A DNA stretch of 32,101 bases from an uncultured Alistipes sp. (GCA_910587675.1 CAJUMU010000021.1:1-32101); one strand, 5' to 3'; positions 8,699 to 16,497 are shown, counted from the stretch's first letter. The notes: a model not told the origin generated them from the sequence alone. A program made the numbers and translations.

Positions 8699-9541
8699 TT
8701 ACTCCGACCTCACTATTATTACGCCGTATTTGGCGCGTCTGCCGTAGCGTTTGTAGCCCTCTATGGGCGACAGAAACCTATAATTGAGTGTGGTGCCCAT
8801 GTTTATCAAACGCGGGTCGCACAATTTTATCCACTCTTTGAGGCGGATGCGTTTGCCGTCGAGCGTAATCATCGGCAAACGTTTGTATGTGCGGCACCAC
8901 ACCACGCCGTTGGCCGCCGACGGTCCGTAACGCCTTATCTGCCGTTTCCCGAAGCGGATATCGATGGTTTGCAGGATCGACCCCTCCATGTATACCAGCG
9001 AACTGCCGTCGACGGGTCTGCCGTTGAGCCTGTATACGGCCTCGGGCGAGAGTCGCCTCCAATGCTCGCTGCGCAGTATCAGCAGTTTGCCTTCGGGCAC
9101 GCGCTCCGCTCTGCGGATGCTGTCGTAATCTCGGCGCAGCACGTAACCGCCTATGTATTTTCTGTCGATACCGTTTTCGAACCGCGAGAGCCACGCTATG
9201 CCGCCCGCGTTGCCTTTCAGGAACTCTTCGTCGAGGCCTTTGGTCTTCACGCGTACGAGCGCGCCCGAGTCGGTGCGTTCTATGCGAATTCGGCGGATGT
9301 TCCAGTGGCGGGCGAGTATGTCGGCCGTGTTCTCGTCGACCATGCGTCCGTCGACCATATATCGGTAATCGATCTCGGGCGTCGCGGCGGATGCGGTCTC
9401 CGAACCTTTGTCGGCTATCGTCTCGCTTCGGGCGTTTTGGAAGTCGAGCTCCATCTTCACGTTTTGCGCGCGGAGAGCCGTGACGGACATCACCGCCGCA
9501 ACCATCGCCAGAGCGTATCGTGTCGTTCCTTTTGTTTTCAT
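8699..9541 (-). CDS. Secreted protein made of TonB-receptor plug-like motifs, no barrel
   Basis: A 280-residue protein with a signal peptide (positively charged MKTKGTTRY, then a hydrophobic stretch ending ALRAQ at 26). I do not recognise a named family. Units resembling the end of a TonB-receptor plug recur: YMVDGRMVDE (61-70) with ALVRVKTK (94-101); YRLNGRPVDG (170-179) with YGPSAANGVVWCRT (205-218); ITLDGKRIR (225-233) with YGRRAKYGVIIVRS (266-279). The receptor equivalent is DGK-hP ... YGsrgANGVIhITT. There is no beta-barrel. As first gene of the BlaI-M56 operon it may be a periplasmic partner, for example a ligand for the TonB-like tail of the M56 protein; that is inference. The start codon lies only 4 nt after the -7 box, so the mRNA may be leaderless. 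Confidence 0.8.
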   Translation of the reverse strand: MKTKGTTRYALAMVAAVMSVTALRAQNVKMELDFQNARSETIADKGSETASAATPEIDYRYMVDGRMVDENTADILARHWNIRRIRIERTDSGALVRVKTKGLDEEFLKGNAGGIAWLSRFENGIDRKYIGGYVLRRDYDSIRRAERVPEGKLLILRSEHWRRLSPEAVYRLNGRPVDGSSLVYMEGSILQTIDIRFGKRQIRRYGPSAANGVVWCRTYKRLPMITLDGKRIRLKEWIKLCDPRLINMGTTLNYRFLSPIEGYKRYGRRAKYGVIIVRSE

Positions 9542-9556
9542 ACTACAAATTTAGTA
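9541..9556. promoter_or_regulatory. Candidate BlaI-type operator
   Basis: Dyad TACTACAAATTTAGTA (arms TACTA and TAGTA, 6-nt centre) overlaps the -7 box and touches the start codon of the operon that encodes a BlaI-like repressor. BlaI/MecI operators are dyads built on TACA-N2-TGTA; this site keeps TACTACA on one side. A second small palindrome, TAGTACTA, overlaps it at 9552-9559. Confidence 0.5.
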
Positions 9557-9576
9557 CTATAATTTTAGATAACAAA
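9546..9576 (-). promoter_or_regulatory. Promoter of the plug-blaI-M56 operon
   Basis: On the minus strand TTTG (9576-9573), 19 nt, then TAAATTTG (9553-9546): an exact fit to the Bacteroidetes -33/-7 layout. Only 4 nt separate the -7 box from ATG 9541, so transcription should begin at or next to the start codon. Confidence 0.7.
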
Positions 9577-9643
9577 TTTTTCTGCTAAATTTTTAGATGA
9601 AAGCGCGCTTTTTTTACCGATAGGGGCGGGCGGGGGAGTTGTT

Positions 9644-9675
9644 TTTGGAGTTCTCGCGGCTAATGAGTATATTTG
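9644..9675 (+). promoter_or_regulatory. Promoter of the HAD phosphatase gene
   Basis: TTTG (9644-9647), 20 nt, TATATTTG (9668-9675): a full Bacteroidetes promoter. The start codon at 9680 is only 4 nt beyond the -7 box, implying a leaderless or nearly leaderless mRNA. Confidence 0.7.
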
Positions 9676-9679
9676 TCGT

Positions 9680-10267
9680 ATGAAAAACATAGTTTTTGAT
9701 CTCGGTCAGGTGGTGTTCGCGCGCGATCTCGCCAAGTGCAGCGAGGAGTTCGTGCGCTTCTTCTCCTATGTGACCGAAACGCCCATGCCGCAATTCTGGA
9801 TCGATTACGATGCGGGAGCGTCGGATTTCGACAAGATGATCGACGACCTTTGCGCATACCGCGGCGCCGACAGAGAGTATGCCCGCCAGATGGTGTTGCA
9901 GTCGATCGACAAGCAGGAGACTATCGAGCCGACGGGGCGGTTGATCCGCGACCTGAAAAGCGCGGGATATAAATTGTACGTGCTCTCCAACATGTCGCGC
10001 GAGTTCATCGATTTTCTCCGCAGAACCGATATTTACGAGTGTTTCGACGGCGATGTGATTTCGTGCGAGGAGGGGGTGGTGAAACCCATGCCCCGCATTT
10101 ACGACATTCTGCTGGAGCGTTTCGCGCTCGATCCGTCGGAGACGCTGTTCATCGACGACCGTCGCGAGAACGTGGAGGCCGCGGCCGCGAAAGGCATAGG
10201 CGCGTTTCTGTTCGACAAGCACGACCGCGAGGGTAGTTGCGCCCGCCTGAGAGAGATGTTGCTGTAA
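9680..10267 (+). CDS. HAD-superfamily (subfamily IA, YihX-like) phosphatase
   Basis: A 195-residue cytoplasmic hydrolase. Motif I is IVFDLGQVVF with nucleophile Asp7; as in YihX-like enzymes the second Asp of DxD is Gly. Motif II is YVLSNMS, motif III the Lys of VVKPMPRIY, and motif IV is LFIDDRRENVEAA. These enzymes dephosphorylate small sugar phosphates or similar metabolites; the substrate here is unknown. Asp7 fixes the start, because no later in-frame Met would keep motif I. The gene is divergent from the plug-blaI-M56 operon and convergent with umuC, with GC-rich hairpins between the latter two. Confidence 0.9.
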   Translation: MKNIVFDLGQVVFARDLAKCSEEFVRFFSYVTETPMPQFWIDYDAGASDFDKMIDDLCAYRGADREYARQMVLQSIDKQETIEPTGRLIRDLKSAGYKLYVLSNMSREFIDFLRRTDIYECFDGDVISCEEGVVKPMPRIYDILLERFALDPSETLFIDDRRENVEAAAAKGIGAFLFDKHDREGSCARLREMLL

Positions 10268-10281
10268 CATTGGTTTCGGGC

Positions 10282-10374
10282 GCAGCCTGCGGAGAACGCG
10301 AACGAGCGTACGCGAGATTTGCGGGCCTCCGCGGGGCGAGGCTGCAGCCCGCACGGCTCCGCTTCGCCGAGCCG
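10282..10374. terminator. GC-rich nested hairpins between convergent genes
   Basis: Between the HAD stop and the umuC stop lie nested inverted repeats: GCAGCCT (10282-10288) with AGGCTGC (10339-10345), GCGGAG (10289-10294) with CTCCGC (10327-10332), then CGGCTC (10354-10359) with GAGCCG (10369-10374). No T runs are seen. Position suggests a two-way transcription stop, or a palindromic repeat element. Confidence 0.5.
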
Positions 10375-10375
10375 C

Positions 10376-11641
10376 TTATTTCACCGTCACCGTGGGCAGA
10401 TCGTCCCAGTCGGTCGTATAGTGCGGCGATCGGTGTTCATGACGCATCTTTATGTCTCCGAATCCCTGCGAGGCTATTATTATCGAATCCCGCCCCATCG
10501 ATCCGTTGATCGAGTCTATCGCGCTCATCAGTCTGTGCTGCCGCGTGTGGTCGCGCGTGTCGAACAGCGCGGTCTGCACCTCGGAGGCGGGTATTATGGC
10601 CGAGGCTATGACGCCCGCTTTCTTGTATCCGCAACCCCTTACGAATATCTCTTGCAGCGCGCGGTTGGCAGCTTTCACCATTTCGGGAGTGCTGTCGGTG
10701 GCCGTCTCGAACGGAACCGCGACGCTGCTTCCTTTGCTCGGCTGCTCGTCCTGTCGGAAACGGTTGGTCCATGCGAATACCGAGATCTGGCCGCATGCCG
10801 ACCCCTGCTTGCGCAGTTTCTCGGCGGTCATGGCGGTGAACTTGGCCACCTGCTCGGCGAGCTCCGCGAAATCGTATATCTCGGTCGCGAAACTGCGCGA
10901 CGTGCATATCGACTGCTTGGCCTGAAATCCCGCCTCGAAATCGATACACGCCTCGCCGTGCAGCTCCCGCCACGTCCTGAGCCCCGTCGTCCCCATCAAG
11001 CCGTGCACCCACTCCTTCGAGAGCGAGGCGAATTCGAAAGCCGTCGTGACGCCTCGCTCGGTGAGATGCTTCGAGAATCGTCGGCCTATGCCCCAAACGT
11101 CGGTTACGGGGAATTTGCGCAATACCTTCTCTATGTCCTGCTCTCGGTGCATGTAACATCCGCCGTGCAGTTTGGGATACTGCTTGCATAGTTTCGACGC
11201 TATTTTGGCGAGCGTCTTGGTAGGAGCTATGCCTACCGATACGGGGATGCCCGTGTCGCGCAGACAGCGGCGCGAGATCTCCTTAGCGAGGGCGTCGAAA
11301 TCGGTGTCGGGCATTCCTCGCAGGTCGAGAAAGGCCTCGTCGATGCTGTAACGCTCGATGGCCGGAGCGAACTCCATCAAGGTCTGCTGCACTCGGCGCG
11401 ACATGTCGCCGTAAAGCTCCATGTTGCCCGAAAAGACGGCGACGTCGTGGCGTTTCACGATGTCGCTTATCTTGAAAAACGGCGCGCCCATCCTTATCCC
11501 CAACGCCTTGGCTTCGTTGCTGCGCGCTATGGCGCAACCGTCGTTGTTCGACAGCACGATCACGGGCCGTCCGTTCAGATCGGGGCGGAAGAGTCGTTCG
11601 CACGATACGAAGAAGTTGTTGCAGTCGGCAAGGGCGTACAT
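10376..11641 (-). CDS. umuC: Y-family translesion DNA polymerase V subunit UmuC
   Basis: A 421-residue protein starting MYALADCNNFFVSCERLFRPDL, the UmuC form of the Y-family polymerase N-terminus with the first catalytic Asp (ALADCN). Further signatures are RPVIVLSNNDGCAIARSNEAKALGI and YSIDEAFLDL with the second acidic pair, then helix-hairpin-helix DVWGIGRR and a C-terminal little-finger region. The length equals the usual 420 or so. It copies past DNA lesions with low fidelity once activated by cleaved UmuD. Its start lies 4 nt after the umuD stop, so the two form an operon. Confidence 0.96.
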   Translation of the reverse strand: MYALADCNNFFVSCERLFRPDLNGRPVIVLSNNDGCAIARSNEAKALGIRMGAPFFKISDIVKRHDVAVFSGNMELYGDMSRRVQQTLMEFAPAIERYSIDEAFLDLRGMPDTDFDALAKEISRRCLRDTGIPVSVGIAPTKTLAKIASKLCKQYPKLHGGCYMHREQDIEKVLRKFPVTDVWGIGRRFSKHLTERGVTTAFEFASLSKEWVHGLMGTTGLRTWRELHGEACIDFEAGFQAKQSICTSRSFATEIYDFAELAEQVAKFTAMTAEKLRKQGSACGQISVFAWTNRFRQDEQPSKGSSVAVPFETATDSTPEMVKAANRALQEIFVRGCGYKKAGVIASAIIPASEVQTALFDTRDHTRQHRLMSAIDSINGSMGRDSIIIASQGFGDIKMRHEHRSPHYTTDWDDLPTVTVK

Positions 11642-11645
11642 CGGG

Positions 11646-12065
11646 TTATACCTTTTTTATCACATAGGTCACGATACCCCAGATACTGAAATCGTTTTCG
11701 ACCGTTATCGGTATCGGCGGGTATTTGTCGTTGGCAGGCACGAGGCGTATTTGTCCGTTTTCGCGGCGGATGCGCTTTACTGTGAATTCGCCGTCGATGA
11801 AGCATACGGCTATGCGGCCGTCGTCGGCATCGAGGCTGCGGTCCACCACTATGATGTCGCCTTCGTCCAATCCTGCGTCGGTCATGCTCACGCCGCTCAC
11901 GCGGAAATAGAACGTCGAGGCGGGGTGCTGTATTATGAGTCGCAGCAGGTCGAGACGATGGCGCGGAGCGTCGTCCGCGGGCGAGGGGAATCCGGCCTTC
12001 ACGTCGCCGCACATCTCCGCCTCCTGCGGATTGTACTCTATTCGGTATGGTTCGAGTTTGCTCAT
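11646..12065 (-). CDS. umuD: UmuD, LexA-like self-cleaving polymerase V subunit
   Basis: A 139-residue protein from ATG 12065. An upstream TTG at 12098 keeps the frame open, but it falls inside the -7 box TATATTTG (12103-12096) and cannot be in the message. With this start the key positions coincide with E. coli UmuD: cleavage site Ala24-Gly25 (DVKAGFPSP), nucleophile Ser60 (SGVSM) and Lys97 (FTVKRIRR), and the same 139-residue length. RecA-stimulated self-cleavage produces the active form that partners UmuC. It precedes umuC by 4 nt. No classical SOS box was seen, as expected for many Bacteroidetes. Confidence 0.95.
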   Translation of the reverse strand: MSKLEPYRIEYNPQEAEMCGDVKAGFPSPADDAPRHRLDLLRLIIQHPASTFYFRVSGVSMTDAGLDEGDIIVVDRSLDADDGRIAVCFIDGEFTVKRIRRENGQIRLVPANDKYPPIPITVENDFSIWGIVTYVIKKV

Positions 12066-12095
12066 GGCGATTGCAAATTTTTTCGAATACCGCTG

Positions 12096-12127
12096 CAAAT
12101 ATAGGTCCGCCGCCGCGAAATAGCAAC
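12096..12127 (-). promoter_or_regulatory. umuDC promoter
   Basis: On the minus strand GTTG (12127-12124), 20 nt, TATATTTG (12103-12096). Transcription should start near 12090, giving a leader of about 25 nt before ATG 12065. This decides the umuD start. Confidence 0.6.
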
Positions 12128-12141
12128 ACGAATCGTCGGCG

Positions 12142-12177
12142 TAAACGAAAAGAGCTGCCCGACGGATGTCGGACAGC
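12142..12177 (-). terminator. Intrinsic terminator of the TonB-dependent receptor
   Basis: Stem GCTGCCCGAC (12154-12163) with GTCGGACAGC (12168-12177), 10 bp with one wobble, GGAT loop. On the minus strand it is followed by a T-rich tract (from AAACGAAAAGAG on the plus strand). It lies 26 nt past the receptor stop. Confidence 0.85.
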
Positions 12178-12202
12178 CCCTTTTCGAGATCGCGGTGCGC
12201 GA

Positions 12203-15200
12203 TTAGAACGTTATGCGAACGCCGAACTGCATTCTCCAGCGCGAGAAGTAGTCGTCGAGCGACTTGGTGTTCTCGTAATAAGAGTAGGTGGGGTCGTAAC
12301 CTACTACCTTCTCTTCTCCATTTACGGTCTTCTTGACCTCGGTCACGCCCGTCACGGTCAGGGGCGCGAACGCATATACGTTTTTGTAATATTTACCCCA
12401 GTCCTTGTTGAGCAGGTTGGCCACATTCATCACGGTCCACATAAGAGTGATCTTGCCGCCTCGCTTGAGGTTGTAGATGAAATCCTGCGACAGGCTGAAG
12501 TCGAACTGGCTCTCGAACGGCATGCGGAGTTTGTTGCGCTCCGACCACTTGCCGCGGTTATTGCGCAGATACTTGTCGCCCAGTATGAAGTGCTCGAAGT
12601 TGTTCTTGTCGGCTTCCGACTTCCAGTTCATGTTCGCCACCTCCACGGTGTTGGGGATGTAAAGAAGGTCGTTGCCATTGTAGCCGTCGCCGTTTATCGA
12701 CTGGCTGCCGTGAGGCAGGCTCTTGTCGAAGAAATAGTAGAGCGAGTATGCCTGACCCGAATGTCCCTCGTATATAAGAGCCAGATTGGTGCCCCAGCGG
12801 CTCTTCTTGCCGTAACGTACGTTGTAGTTGGCCGAAGCTATGATGCGGTGGGGAACGTCGAAGCTCGACACTGCGAGTTCGGGGTTGTTGGTCTCGCGGG
12901 CATAGTTGTACTTCCAGTTCGACAGAGCCACCGACGAGGTGCCGTCGTAGACGCTGTACGAGTGGCCGAACGTGTAGGCCGCATCGAGGGTAAGACCGAA
13001 CGAGAAGCTCTTGCGGAGCTGTGCGGTCAGCGAGTAAGAGTAACCCTTGTTGGTGTTCTTCAGGTAGATGATGTCGCTGTACGAGGTCGTGTTTTTGTAT
13101 ACGATATTGGTATTGGCGGCATTGGCTATGTTGCTGCCGGCCGCGTAGAACTTCAGACCGCTGTCTTCATAGTCGATGTTCTGTACGTACATGTTGTTGA
13201 AGGTCTTCGAGTAGAGAGCCTCCAGCGTGGCCTGCCAACCGTTGCCGAGGTTGAAATCGGCGGCTGCGTTGATACGGAACACCTGCGGATACTTGAGCTT
13301 CTTGTCCACCACGTTGATCGTAGCCGAGCTGGCCTTGAAGCCCATGGCCTTCACGCTCTCGGCGTCGATCTGGCTGCCCAGCGCGGGAACCTTGTTCGGT
13401 TCGTCGGGGTCGCTCGGACGGTAAGCGGTGACCGATACTTGGTCCACGCCCGAGTTAGAGTACTGGTTCGACATCCATACGAAAGGCACGCGACCCGTGA
13501 ACAGACCCAGACCGCCGCGGAGCAGGATGTTGTGATCCTCGTCCGCATACCAGCGGAATCCCATTCGGGGCGACAGCAGAACTCGGCCCGACGCGATATC
13601 GCCCGTGGCGACGCCGTACTTCTGGGCCTGCTCCGATTCGTTGAACTCCTTGTTCACCGAAGGCTTCTTGAACATGACGGGGATGTCGAGGCGCAGACCG
13701 TAAGTCCAAGTGAACTTGTCGTTGGCACGCCACTCGTCCTGAAGATAGAATCCGAACTGCGCAGCGCCGAACTTAGCGCCCCAGTTGCCCTTCTCGTCCA
13801 GATCGTCGTTTTCATAGTAAGTGTATCGGAACGTGTTGGCGTCGTTGTTCATGAAATCCTCTATCGAGTTGAACGCCCAACCGCCCGTCGCGTTCTGCGC
13901 GTATACGTTGTACATGCGGTAGAACTCGTTGTGTGTACCGAACGTTACGGTGTGGTTGCCCTTGTACCAAGTGAGGTTGTCGGTCAGCGTGAAGATATCC
14001 TGATCCAGCTGGTTGGCATACGAGCAGTACTCGGTGCCGAGGTATACGGTGGTCTTGCGGTTCTTGTTGTCGCCGTAAGCGTTGTTTACCGTCACCGACA
14101 CGTTGGGCGCACCGTCGGGAGCGGCAGCCTCGCGCCAGTCGCGAACACGGGTCCAGCCTGCGCGCAGCTCGTTCGATACGCTGTTGCTGAAGCGCGACTG
14201 CAACTCGAATACGAGCGAGTGCGTCTCGTTGCGCTGGTCGAAAGAGGCGTCGTTGAAGGTGTAAGAGCTGTTCGAGGTCGAGTAACGGTCGAGCGATGCG
14301 CCGCCGTAGTTGTAACGGAGCATCATCTTGTTATTGTTGTTGATGTTCCAGTCGAGGCGTGCCAGAACGTTCGCCGACCAAGTCTCGGGGGTGTGCTGGC
14401 CGAAATCGGCCGCATCGTAACCCGTCAGAGCCTTGTACTGTTCGCGGATCTGCGTGAGCTGCTCCTGAGTGGCGAAGCCTTCGATGTTGTTCGAATCGTA
14501 AACCGTCGCGGGGGTCTCGTCCTTGTAGTACTCGCCGCTTACGAAGAAGAACAACTTGTCCTTTACGATGGGACCGCCGAGGGTCACGCCATAGGTCTGG
14601 GTGGTCTGCTCGGCATACTTCTCGCCTTTGGCGCCTTTGCCCACCAAGTTGTTGTCTTTATAATAGGTATAGGCCGAACCGCGGAACGTGTTGTTACCCG
14701 ACTTGGTCACCGCGTTGATACCGCCGCCCGTGAAACCGCTCTGGCGAACGTCGTAAGGGGCGATTACCACCTGAACCTCCTCGATGGTCTCCATCGAGAT
14801 GGGGTTGGTGCCCGTCTGGCCGCCGTTGGTTCCCGAAGCGGTGAGGCCGAACACGTCGTTCGACACGGCGCCGTCGATCTGGAACGAGTTGTAACGGTTG
14901 TTGGTTCCCGCGAACGAGATTCCGCCCGTCGAGCTCTTGGTAGAGCTCGCCAAGGGGCTGAGGCGCGCGATGTCCGATATGCTGCGGTCGATCGACGGCA
15001 GATTCTCTATCACGCCGCGCGTGAAGTTCGAGGCGGCTCCCGTCTTATTGGCGTTGAAGCGGCTGTTGGCCGTGCTTACGACCACGACGGCGTCGAGCTC
15101 CTGAGTCTCCTTGAGCTGCACGTCGAACGTACGGGGCTCGCCGAGGCTGAGGGTAATGCCGGTCAGCTCCACCGACTGGTATCCCACATACGAAACGGTA

Positions 15201-15430
15201 AGCGAGTAGGGACCGCCCGTACGCATACCTTGCAGGTTGTAGCGTCCGTCGGCATTGGTGATTGCGCCGTACTGCGTTCCCGACGGAGTGTGCACGGCGA
15301 TGACGGTGGCTCCCACCAACGCTTCGCCCTTCTCGTCGGTAACCTTACCGTTCATGCTCGATGTGGTGGTTTGCGCGCTCAACGAGCAAACCATCACGGC
15401 CGAGACGATCAATGATAAAAGTTTTTTCAT
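12203..15430 (-). CDS. Oar-like TonB-dependent outer-membrane receptor
   Basis: A 1075-residue outer-membrane protein. Signal peptide MKKLLSLIVSAVMVCSLSAQ; a carboxypeptidase-regulatory-like domain (about 26-105, NGKVTDEKGEALVGATVIAV); a plug domain (about 110-240, with ISFAGTNNRYNSFQIDGA and APYDVRQSGFTGGGINAVTKSG); then a long barrel rich in aromatic strand ends, finishing ...RMQFGVRITF with a terminal Phe. The plug wording is that of Oar/OmpA-related TonB receptors, not SusC, and no SusD gene is adjacent. It imports an unknown ligand using TonB energy. It is monocistronic: its own promoter near 15660-15690, a long structured leader, and a terminator at 12142-12177. Confidence 0.93.
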   Translation of the reverse strand: MKKLLSLIVSAVMVCSLSAQTTTSSMNGKVTDEKGEALVGATVIAVHTPSGTQYGAITNADGRYNLQGMRTGGPYSLTVSYVGYQSVELTGITLSLGEPRTFDVQLKETQELDAVVVVSTANSRFNANKTGAASNFTRGVIENLPSIDRSISDIARLSPLASSTKSSTGGISFAGTNNRYNSFQIDGAVSNDVFGLTASGTNGGQTGTNPISMETIEEVQVVIAPYDVRQSGFTGGGINAVTKSGNNTFRGSAYTYYKDNNLVGKGAKGEKYAEQTTQTYGVTLGGPIVKDKLFFFVSGEYYKDETPATVYDSNNIEGFATQEQLTQIREQYKALTGYDAADFGQHTPETWSANVLARLDWNINNNNKMMLRYNYGGASLDRYSTSNSSYTFNDASFDQRNETHSLVFELQSRFSNSVSNELRAGWTRVRDWREAAAPDGAPNVSVTVNNAYGDNKNRKTTVYLGTEYCSYANQLDQDIFTLTDNLTWYKGNHTVTFGTHNEFYRMYNVYAQNATGGWAFNSIEDFMNNDANTFRYTYYENDDLDEKGNWGAKFGAAQFGFYLQDEWRANDKFTWTYGLRLDIPVMFKKPSVNKEFNESEQAQKYGVATGDIASGRVLLSPRMGFRWYADEDHNILLRGGLGLFTGRVPFVWMSNQYSNSGVDQVSVTAYRPSDPDEPNKVPALGSQIDAESVKAMGFKASSATINVVDKKLKYPQVFRINAAADFNLGNGWQATLEALYSKTFNNMYVQNIDYEDSGLKFYAAGSNIANAANTNIVYKNTTSYSDIIYLKNTNKGYSYSLTAQLRKSFSFGLTLDAAYTFGHSYSVYDGTSSVALSNWKYNYARETNNPELAVSSFDVPHRIIASANYNVRYGKKSRWGTNLALIYEGHSGQAYSLYYFFDKSLPHGSQSINGDGYNGNDLLYIPNTVEVANMNWKSEADKNNFEHFILGDKYLRNNRGKWSERNKLRMPFESQFDFSLSQDFIYNLKRGGKITLMWTVMNVANLLNKDWGKYYKNVYAFAPLTVTGVTEVKKTVNGEEKVVGYDPTYSYYENTKSLDDYFSRWRMQFGVRITF

Positions 15431-15495
15431 CAGAATTGGGTTTAATTAATAAAAAAGTATTGTGTTATAGTTGTTTATGCTCGTCGTAAGAATCG

Positions 15496-15530
15496 AAAAA
15501 GAGAGCGTGCCGCAGGCATACTCTCTTTTT
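15496..15530 (-). terminator. Terminator-like hairpin inside the receptor leader
   Basis: Arms AAAAAGAGAG (15496-15505) and CTCTCTTTTT (15521-15530) enclose an inner TGCC/GGCA stem. T runs occur on both strands. It lies between the receptor promoter and the receptor start, where an ordinary end-of-gene terminator has no gene to serve; attenuation or the end of a small RNA would explain it. Confidence 0.7.
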
Positions 15531-15541
15531 TTCTCGTTTCG

Positions 15542-15581
15542 GCAGATCGCATCATGCCCCGAGGCATTGAATAGTATCTGC
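15542..15581 (-). promoter_or_regulatory. Structured leader element (possible aptamer or sRNA body)
   Basis: Outer stem GCAGAT (15542-15547) with ATCTGC (15576-15581) encloses ATGCC (15554-15558) with GGCAT (15563-15567) and a 4-nt loop. It precedes the terminator-like hairpin in the direction of transcription. It matches no riboswitch class I can name. Confidence 0.4.
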
Positions 15582-15659
15582 TGTTTATATCGGAACTTGA
15601 ACGACATTTAATCGGTAAATTTCGGTACGATACGTTTCGCACGCTGAATTAACACGCCG

Positions 15660-15690
15660 CAAAGGTAGAAATTTAATGCGAACGGACAAA
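15660..15690 (-). promoter_or_regulatory. Promoter of the TonB-dependent receptor
   Basis: On the minus strand TTTG (15690-15687), 19 nt, TACCTTTG (15667-15660): an exact Bacteroidetes layout. Predicted transcription start near 15654, giving a leader of about 225 nt before ATG 15430. Confidence 0.7.
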
Positions 15691-15856
15691 AAAAGTCGGA
15701 ATTTTTAACGGTTTTGCGGTAAAATAATGCGGATTCGTCACTTCGGCTCGCGGGCGGCTGTTCATACGGCCCTCGTTTTCCTTCGCGCGCAATAACGGTA
15801 TCGGTTTCCGTTGTAGACGATAACGAGCGGAGAGCGTTTCGCGACGTGTGGAAGTC

Positions 15857-15887
15857 ATTGCCGATTGAATTTTAATGGTTATCTTCG
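15857..15887 (+). promoter_or_regulatory. Weak promoter candidate for mscL
   Basis: ATTG (15857-15860), 19 nt, TATCTTCG (15880-15887). Spacing is right but each box has one mismatch to consensus. Confidence 0.35.
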
Positions 15888-15932
15888 CGACGTATACGGT
15901 GCATTTATTCAATAATACAAATAATTTCTGTT

Positions 15933-16397
15933 ATGGGATTTTTCAAGGAGTTCAAAGAGTTCGCCGTTAAGGGCAACGTGATGGACATGGCCGTGGGTGT
16001 CATCATCGGCGGCGCGTTCGGAAAGATCGTGACCTCGCTGGTCAACGACATTCTGATGCCTCCCATCGCGGCCGTGATGGGCAATACCAATTTTTCGGAT
16101 CTGAAGATCGATATCACACCCATGCGCGACGTGGTGTCGTCGGGTGCCGAGTTGATCACGGGCAGCAAGGCCGCGACCGAGGTTGCCGAACCGATTTACT
16201 GGAATTACGGATCCTTCATCCAGCAGTGCGTCGACTTTTTCATTCTGGCTTTCTGCGTGTTCCTGATGGTGAAGTTGATGAATCGCTTTATCCGCAAGAG
16301 GGAGGCGGCTCCCGCGCCCGTTCCCGCTCCGACCAAGGAGGAGACGCTGCTGACCGAGATCCGCGATTTGCTGAAGGAGCAGAATGCCAAGCGATAA
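15933..16397 (+). CDS. mscL: Large-conductance mechanosensitive channel MscL
   Basis: A 154-residue inner-membrane channel that opens under membrane tension and releases solutes on osmotic downshift. The N-terminal amphipathic helix and first transmembrane helix are typical (FFKEFKEFAVKGNVMDMAVGVIIGGAFGKIVTSLVNDILMPP, by position 3-44). The second helix is FIQQCVDFFILAFCVFLMVKLMNRF, and the charged C-terminal bundle follows a Pro/Ala linker. Length is ordinary for the family. It stands alone and converges on the phosphodiesterase gene, sharing a two-way terminator with it. Confidence 0.97.
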   Translation: MGFFKEFKEFAVKGNVMDMAVGVIIGGAFGKIVTSLVNDILMPPIAAVMGNTNFSDLKIDITPMRDVVSSGAELITGSKAATEVAEPIYWNYGSFIQQCVDFFILAFCVFLMVKLMNRFIRKREAAPAPVPAPTKEETLLTEIRDLLKEQNAKR

Positions 16398-16447
16398 GGT
16401 TTTTGCGTGTCCGCGAACCGCGAGGGCCGCGACATGGCCCGAATAAA

Positions 16448-16477
16448 AAAGGCTGCCCAAAACATCGGGCAGCCTTT
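16448..16477. terminator. Bidirectional terminator between mscL and the phosphodiesterase gene
   Basis: Perfect 11-bp stem AAAGGCTGCCC (16448-16458) with GGGCAGCCTTT (16467-16477), 8-nt loop. A runs before and T runs after serve both convergent genes. Confidence 0.9.
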
Positions 16478-16497
16478 CGTTTTTCCGTCGCGGGTTT

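Larger units (their letters stand above)
15431..15932. other. Intergenic region: receptor leader and mscL upstream region
   Basis: About 500 bases with no supported gene. The left half (15431-15655) is the predicted 5' leader of the receptor gene and holds two hairpins (separate entries). The right half (15691-15932) has a weak mscL promoter candidate; I see nothing else in it. Confidence 0.6.

Noticed and set aside
12047..15415. 1122-codon open frame on the plus strand opposite the TonB-dependent receptor
   Set aside because: It is the mirror of a clear receptor gene. It has no signal peptide or domain of its own, and its amino acids (runs of Val, Arg, Glu) are those produced by GC-biased codons read backwards.
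12203..15430. Receptor as a SusC-type member of a polysaccharide locus
   Set aside because: No SusD-like gene follows, and the plug wording is Oar-like. The nearest glycosidase is about 2.6 kb from the receptor's start, on the other strand, with other genes between.
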